DNA of 64,000 nt from Nemopilema nomurai (lineage: Eukaryota > Cnidaria > Scyphozoa > Rhizostomeae > Rhizostomatidae), in contig ML133478.1 in assembly GCA_003864495.1 (NCBI GenBank), positions 1,787,606 through 1,851,605 on the forward strand, in the 5' to 3' direction. Of the stretch, positions 58,452-64,000 are shown piece by piece; the stretch's first letter is position 1, and the number at the start of each line of letters is the position of its first letter. A model generated the notes under the pieces. The model was not told the DNA's origin. It worked only from the letters and a program-made list of their open reading frames with translations, and ran no database searches. The position numbers and the translations under genes are program-made.

Positions 58452-58514
58452 TTAATGTCTCTTCAACTGCCGCTTTCTCAGTGAGCCTTTTTCATTACCA
58501 CCACAACCGTCCAT
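58452..58514 (-). other. Exon-like 20-codon ORF in the reference unit
   Basis: In a clean unit, ATG at 58514 (A at -3, G at +4) opens MDGCGGNEKGSLRKRQLKRH then TAA. It lies 50 bp after the TATA-like box, and a GTAAGT donor follows at 58412-58417. The frame aligned with the real first exon of the diverged gene (ATG AAA AAG GCT CAC TGA) is closed by TGA, so the array copies probably cannot make that protein. Could be an upstream ORF or a leader in a non-coding transcript. Confidence 0.3.
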
Positions 58515-58560
58515 CCTCTTCGAGATTGTTTGTAGAATAATGTCGACGTCCAAAGGAATC

Positions 58561-58656
58561 GTCTTATATGAGTCGTAAAGTGATTGTGACGTCAGTTGAT
58601 TGGATGCCATAAATGGTAGTCGTAAGCTGATTGGTTATTTCTTCTGCGCATGTGCG
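58561..58656 (-). promoter_or_regulatory. Promoter-like block of the 1.04-kb unit (reference copy)
   Basis: On minus, reading left: NRF1-like palindrome TGCGCATGTGCG (58645-58656), CCAAT (58630-58634), CCAAT (58599-58603), CRE (58587-58594), TATA-like CATATAAG (58563-58569). NRF1, NF-Y (CCAAT) and CREB/ATF (CRE) sites in this order before a TATA box are a standard strong core promoter design. The same block is present in roughly 28 array units. Activity is inferred from motifs only. Confidence 0.6.
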
Positions 58657-60311
58657 GAGGGTGAAGAAGGAACAGAGGATTTGCTTCTGCTTTATCTGGA
58701 GACAATGATAAAAGTCCGTCCGTTAATGGATTTCTCATTTGTTTGCATGGAAATTTTGAAGTTCTTCTTTCAGTTATCTAGTTACATGAAGAGCTGTACA
58801 TTTGAAGTGTTGGGAGGCATTCAACTGAGTTGTACTCTCAGTATCGTTACCAGCCTTGCTGTGAGAGAAAAATGTCCTTTTTAATCGTCATTATATTGCT
58901 GGTGTGATTGAGTTTTATTAAATAACCAGAACACGCTGCAGTATGAAATCGTTGAATCAAAACTGTTGGTTTGAAAAAGGCAGTTGCCATTTATGCACGG
59001 AAATGTTTCTATACAACAAGCCATCACACCCTGTATCAAAATTCTAATAATTTCGCTTAATGCTGATTGCTTGCTAAGTAGATGAAATATGAATAATCGT
59101 AAGATTTCTCATTTTAAAAAAATGATAAAAAAGTCGATTATCTGTTTGCATGGAAAAGACGTTATATCCTTAATCTTCTTTCTCGACTTGAAATGTTACC
59201 TCGTTGAATAGTATGCCAACAGGTGATTTGAAAGAATGTTACTGGCTCGAGTTCCTTCATCATTACAATTTGCATATTAACAAAGCATAATCTGAATGCA
59301 AACCTTTTTCTCATTCGAAACGATTGATGTTAAATGAACATATACCTTGATGTTGAATATTCATTTTTATGTTTATTACGAAAAAATGATTCAAAGTCGA
59401 AAGTCTCTTGTTCAACAGAAATGAAGCTTTAAATGGAAAATATTGTGTTCAACTTACACTTATCAATGAATTAACGATCTTTTTACCTTCTTTAATGTCT
59501 CTTCAACTGCCGCTTTCTCAGTGAGCCTTTTTCATTACCACCACAACCGTCCATCCTCTTCGAGATTGTTTGTAGAATAATGTCGACGTCCAAAGGAATC
59601 GTCTTATATGAGTCGTAAAGTGATTGTGACGTCAGTTGATTGGATGCCATAAATGGTAGTCGTAAGCTGATTGGTTATTTCTTCTGCGCATGTGCGGAGG
59701 GTGAAGAAGGAACAGAGGATTTGCTTCTGCTTTATCTGGAGACAATGATAAAAGTCCGTCCGTTAATGGATTTCTCATTTGTTTGCATGGAAATTTTGAA
59801 GTTCTTCTCTTCAGTTATCTAGTTACATGAAGAGCTGTACATTTGAAGTGTTGGGAGGCATTCAACTGAGTTGTACTCTCAGTATCGTTACCAGCCTTGC
59901 TGTGAGAGAAAAATGTCCTTTTTAATCGTCATTATATTGCTGGTGTGATTGAGTTTTTATTAACATAACCAGAACGCTGCAGTATGAAATCGTTGAATCA
60001 AAACTGTTGGTTTGAAAAAGGCAGTTGCCATTTATGCACGGAAATGTTTCTATACAACAAGCCATCACACCCTGTATCAAAATTCTAATAATTTCGCTTA
60101 ATGCTGATTGCTAGCTAAGTAGATGAAATATGAATAATCGTAAGATTTCTCATTTTAAAAATAAATGATAAAAAAGTCGATTATCTGTTTGCATGGAAAA
60201 ACGTTATATCCTTAATCTTCTTTCTCGACTTGAAATGTTACCTCGTTGAATAGTATGCCAACAGGTGATTTGAAAGAATGTTACTGGCTCGAGTTTCCTT
60301 CATCATTACAA

Positions 60312-61188
60312 NNNNNNNNNNNNNNNNNNNNNNNNNNNNNNNNNNNNNNNNNNNNNNNNNNNNNNNNNNNNNNNNNNNNNNNNNNNNNNNNNNNNNNNNN
60401 NNNNNNNNNNNNNNNNNNNNNNNNNNNNNNNNNNNNNNNNNNNNNNNNNNNNNNNNNNNNNNNNNNNNNNNNNNNNNNNNNNNNNNNNNNNNNNNNNNNN
60501 NNNNNNNNNNNNNNNNNNNNNNNNNNNNNNNNNNNNNNNNNNNNNNNNNNNNNNNNNNNNNNNNNNNNNNNNNNNNNNNNNNNNNNNNNNNNNNNNNNNN
60601 NNNNNNNNNNNNNNNNNNNNNNNNNNNNNNNNNNNNNNNNNNNNNNNNNNNNNNNNNNNNNNNNNNNNNNNNNNNNNNNNNNNNNNNNNNNNNNNNNNNN
60701 NNNNNNNNNNNNNNNNNNNNNNNNNNNNNNNNNNNNNNNNNNNNNNNNNNNNNNNNNNNNNNNNNNNNNNNNNNNNNNNNNNNNNNNNNNNNNNNNNNNN
60801 NNNNNNNNNNNNNNNNNNNNNNNNNNNNNNNNNNNNNNNNNNNNNNNNNNNNNNNNNNNNNNNNNNNNNNNNNNNNNNNNNNNNNNNNNNNNNNNNNNNN
60901 NNNNNNNNNNNNNNNNNNNNNNNNNNNNNNNNNNNNNNNNNNNNNNNNNNNNNNNNNNNNNNNNNNNNNNNNNNNNNNNNNNNNNNNNNNNNNNNNNNNN
61001 NNNNNNNNNNNNNNNNNNNNNNNNNNNNNNNNNNNNNNNNNNNNNNNNNNNNNNNNNNNNNNNNNNNNNNNNNNNNNNNNNNNNNNNNNNNNNNNNNNNN
61101 NNNNNNNNNNNNNNNNNNNNNNNNNNNNNNNNNNNNNNNNNNNNNNNNNNNNNNNNNNNNNNNNNNNNNNNNNNNNNNNNNNNNNNNN
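60312..61188. other. Assembly gap (877 N)
   Basis: Undetermined bases inside array F. From the phase of the flanks, one CRE is implied near 60806, about 139 bp further than a regular spacing would give, so the gap length is probably an estimate and the number of units inside is unknown. The long open frames across it are artefacts of N. Confidence 0.97.
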
Positions 61189-62030
61189 TGGTTTGAGAAA
61201 GGAAGATGCTATTTATGCAGGGAAATGTTTCTATACAACAAGCCATCACACCCTGTATCAAAATTCTAATAATTTCGCTTAATGCTGATTGCTAGCTTAG
61301 TAGATGAAATATGAATAATCGTAAGATTTCTCATTTTAAAAAGAAATGATAAAAAAGTCGATTATCTGTTTGCATGGAAAAGACGTTATATCCTTAATCT
61401 TCTTTCTCGACTTGAAATGTTACCTCGTTGAATAGTATGCCAACAGGTGATTTTAAAGAATGTTACTGGCGCGAGTTTCTTCATCATTACAATTTGCATA
61501 TTAACAAAGCATAATCTGAATGCAAACCTTTTTCTCATTCGAAACGATTGATGTTAAACGAACATATATCTTGATGTTGAATATTAATTTTTATGTTTTT
61601 TACGAAAAAATGATTCAAAGTCGAAACTCTCTTGTCCAACAGAAATGAAGCTTTAAATGGAAAATATTGTGTTCAACTTACACTTATCTATGAATTAACG
61701 ATCTTTTTACCTTCTTTAATGTCTTTTCAACTGCCGCTTTCTCAGTGAGCCTTTTTCATTACCACCACAACCGTCCATCCTCTTCGAGATTGTTTGTAGA
61801 ATAATGTCGACGTCGAAAGGAATCGTCTTATACGAGTCGTAAAGTGATTGTGACGTCAGTTGATTTGATTCTATAAATGGTAGTCGTAAGCTGATTGGTT
61901 ATTTCTTCTGCGCATGTGCGGAGGGTGAAGAAGGATCAGAGGGTTTGCTTCTGCTTTATTTGGAGACAATGATAAAAGTCCGTCCGTTAATGGATTTCTC
62001 ATTTTTTTGCATGGAAATTTTGAAGTCTTT

Positions 62031-63514
62031 TTGAAGTAAAGGATGAGGACCGATTCATCCCAACTTTCCTGATAAGCGAAAAGCTATGGCATTGGTTTGG
62101 GATGTGCTGGGATGGGATATAGTTGATAGTCTTTTTTGGAAGCATAAACGTCCTTCTCAGATCATTATGTTGCTGCCGTTGCTGGATTTTCATTAACATA
62201 ATCATCCTTTAGCATTAAGCTAGATGTCACTGAACTAGCACTGTTCTGTTGAAAAAAAGAACTACAGATCTACCTATTAAAATTAGGAATAACAAGCAAT
62301 AAAGTTCTAGAGGAAAGATTGTGGAGACTTCTGTCAAAGGTGCTTGCTTTTATTTTGATGAATTATGTATATTTGAAACGATTCTCACTTCGAAGGTGCA
62401 TTGCATGATAGTCAATTACCTGCTTTTATGGAAAAGATACTTACTCTTTATTGTCCTCTTTTTTCTTGAAAGTTATATGGCTGCATAGTATGAACACTAG
62501 ATTTTTAAAAGTATGTCTCTTTTAACATTCCTTTAATGACTTCAACTTGCCTATACCTGAAGTTTAACCTCAATGCAAATAATTTCTCATCTGAAAAGAT
62601 TGATCATCATCATCATCTGATGTAGCAAGTTAGCTGAAAATAAATATTGATGTTGATGTTATGAAAAATCGTTACATAACATTCCAATAACAAGAAAACA
62701 GTTCACAGTGACTAATGCCATAAACGATCTTGTTACCTTCTTAAATGTGTCTTTAACTTGCACTATCTGAGTGAGCCTCTTCTATGACCATCAAAACTGT
62801 CCATCGTCTTCGAGATTGTTTTAAGACTGAAGACGGCGTCGGAAAAAATCATCTTTTATGAGCCTTGAAGTGATTGTGAGGTCAATTGATTGGATGTCAT
62901 GGTAGTCGGAGGCTGATTGGTTGCTTCTTCTGCGCATGTTCAAAGGCTAAAGAAAATAAGAATTAGCTTCTGCTTTATTTAGGGAAATGAACAAAGCACG
63001 GATTCTTTATATGTTTGCATGGAAGTTGTGATTTTCTTCTTGATGACCATCTTGTTTAATGAAAAGCCATGCCTCTTTACTCTTAGGAGACTTTCAACTG
63101 ATTCTCACTCTCAGTATCGCAAACAGTATCGGGTCATTAAAATCATTAGATTTTTGGGGCATTAAAAGGCTTTTTATTGAGAAACTATTTCATAATTTCT
63201 GTTCTTTTGATGTAAAAAACTGCACTTTCTGAAGAAGGAACGTAAGCTGTAATTCATCATAAAATAAGTGAAAACCTGTCAAAAGTCTTTTGTACGCATA
63301 TCTTTCTAAGTTTTCCAAGATGTATCTTTAAAACAGTTTTGGCTTTAAATGCAAATGAATTGGGTTTTTATTCTTGGTCTTAGCACAGTATATTTATGAG
63401 TAGAGGATTATTTTTAAATGCCAATTTTAATTTAAAATAACGTTTCTGGCTCATTTTCCTCCTAGTAATTCAATTTACATATAGCTATAGCATTATCTTT
63501 TTTCTACTTTATAG
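62031..63514. repeat. Older diverged unit and intron-like DNA before terminal exon copy 5
   Basis: 62.03-62.9 kb parallels 29.0 and 40.7 kb, with ATC repeats at 62602-62616. The promoter block at about 62850-62940 has a mutated CRE (TGAGGTCA) but an ATTGG kept. An exon-like stretch MVIEEAHSDSAS-stop lies on minus near 62790. 63.0-63.5 kb is intron-like, ending TATAG at 63514. Confidence 0.5.
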
Positions 63515-63621
63515 GCATTGCAAACGTCAAGTATGGAAATAGGCACATCAGTAAGGATTTTATTGTTTGCGAAATGAAGAAATTGGACGGGTACTTGACG
63601 CAGCCTTATCACGAGTGGTGA
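63515..63621 (+). CDS. Terminal coding exon of putative secreted peptide, copy 5 (intact)
   Basis: 107 nt, phase 1, IANVKYGNRHISKD, one cysteine, KKLDGYLTQPYHEW, TGA at 63619-63621. The poly(A) hexamer seen in copies 1 and 2 is changed to AAACAA here. One residue different from the 15.2 kb copy (R for K in GNRH). Confidence 0.65.
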
Positions 63622-63877
63622 GATAAAGAGATCCATTCAGAGTTGTAAACAAAACGACGAAATACGGGTAATCTTACCAACGAGAGACATTTGATGTATT
63701 TGAAAATGGCCTAACTAAAACAACTGTAATATTTAGTTGAGAAGGATGGTTGGCATTTCAGATGCGCAACTAAAGCATCGGCTTTCAATATTTGAGGAAA
63801 TTGGACAAGGCAATGGAAGAAAAGTGGCAGACGTTCACGTGACACTAAAAGCCAACTGACCAGGGCTGTTGAATCAA

Positions 63878-63938
63878 ATGAAATGTCAAATTGTGCTTCT
63901 TGTTCTTGTTGTGGTGGTGCAGGTTTTGTTGCTTCCAG
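63878..63938 (+). CDS. Signal-peptide first exon, copy 5 (intact)
   Basis: Identical in protein sequence to the 15.6 kb copy (MKCQIVLLVLVVVVQVLLLP), phase-1 end and GTAAGA donor at 63939. E-box at 63836-63841. Its downstream exons lie outside the window. Confidence 0.6.
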
Positions 63939-64000
63939 GTAAGACTTTCATTTTCCAATGTCTGGATTTTTATATGGGCATTCATCTTTCTGTTAATAAG

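Larger units (their letters stand above)
56174..62030 (-). repeat. Tandem array F, most homogeneous block, with assembly gap
   Basis: CRE starts at 56507, 57548, 58587, 59627 (periods 1041, 1039, 1040) and 61851, with one more implied inside the N run. Neighbouring units are almost identical, indicating recent homogenisation. Starts directly at the LINE boundary in the middle of a unit (TTTCTTCATCATTAC). Changes at about 62030 into the older diverged copy. Confidence 0.95.

Noticed and set aside
59640..59822. A 60-codon plus-strand frame (DAINGSRKLIGYF...) found in most array units
   Set aside because: It starts at TTG, not ATG, lies directly over the promoter block of the opposite strand, and recurs only because the units are nearly identical. 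The older diverged copies do not keep it open.
60246..61282. Long open frames of 316-334 codons
   Set aside because: They consist almost wholly of N from the assembly gap.
1..62030. Centromeric satellite interpretation
   Set aside because: Possible for the array blocks alone, but units are interspersed with gene-like modules and conserve a promoter layout, which a plain satellite would not predict. Not excluded by sequence alone.

Overview
The window looks like nuclear DNA of an invertebrate animal. The reasons are GT-AG style splice signals, AATAAA polyadenylation signals, a CCAAT/CRE/TATA promoter layout, an APE-endonuclease/reverse-transcriptase LINE fragment, a short inverted-repeat DNA transposon and very AT-rich non-coding DNA. 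The LINE relics have the general look of elements seen in cnidarian genomes, but I would hold an anthozoan or cnidarian origin only loosely. There is no bacterial gene organisation, rRNA or tRNA. No protein here can be named from sequence alone, so no gene symbols are given.

Layout. Almost everything derives from one family of duplications. Six blocks of nearly identical head-to-tail units of about 1.04 kb lie at 1-6420, 12933-14497, 22680-29010, 35889-40660, 42654-48950 and 56174-62030; the last is interrupted by an 877-base run of N. Between them lie longer segments (6.4-12.9, 14.5-22.7, 29.0-35.9, 40.7-42.6, 48.9-56.2 and 62.0-64.0 kb). These carry older, diverged copies of the same unit plus gene-like modules, always in the same orientation and largely the same order.

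Minus strand. Each unit carries what reads as a compact promoter pointing left: an NRF1-like palindrome, two CCAAT boxes, a perfect CRE, a TATA-like box, then an exon-like stretch with an ATG and a GTAAGT donor. In four diverged copies (near 9.0, 18.6, 34.1 and 52.9 kb) the element leads into a 28-30 codon first exon. About 420 bp further on comes a conserved open frame of 85-105 codons, so a small two-exon gene is proposed; the 34.1 kb copy is broken. A second minus-strand gene relic (10.2, 19.9, 35.5 kb) carries the same apparent frameshift in all three copies.

Plus strand. Five copies of a secreted-peptide module are present. Each has a 35-codon terminal exon with a splice acceptor and, in some copies, AATAAA; about 255-305 bp after its stop comes an E-box and then a 20-codon signal-peptide exon ending in a GTAAGA donor. 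The 15.2-15.7 and 63.5-63.9 kb copies are intact, the 7 kb copy is intact but diverged, and the 31 and 50 kb copies are damaged. The splice phases of the two exons are compatible, so tandemly repeated genes for a short secreted peptide are plausible.

Mobile elements: a 653-bp element with 15-bp inverted ends at 41456-42108, a LINE fragment truncated at both ends at 54690-56173, and a short LINE/SINE-like tail with a hairpin at 51953-52039.
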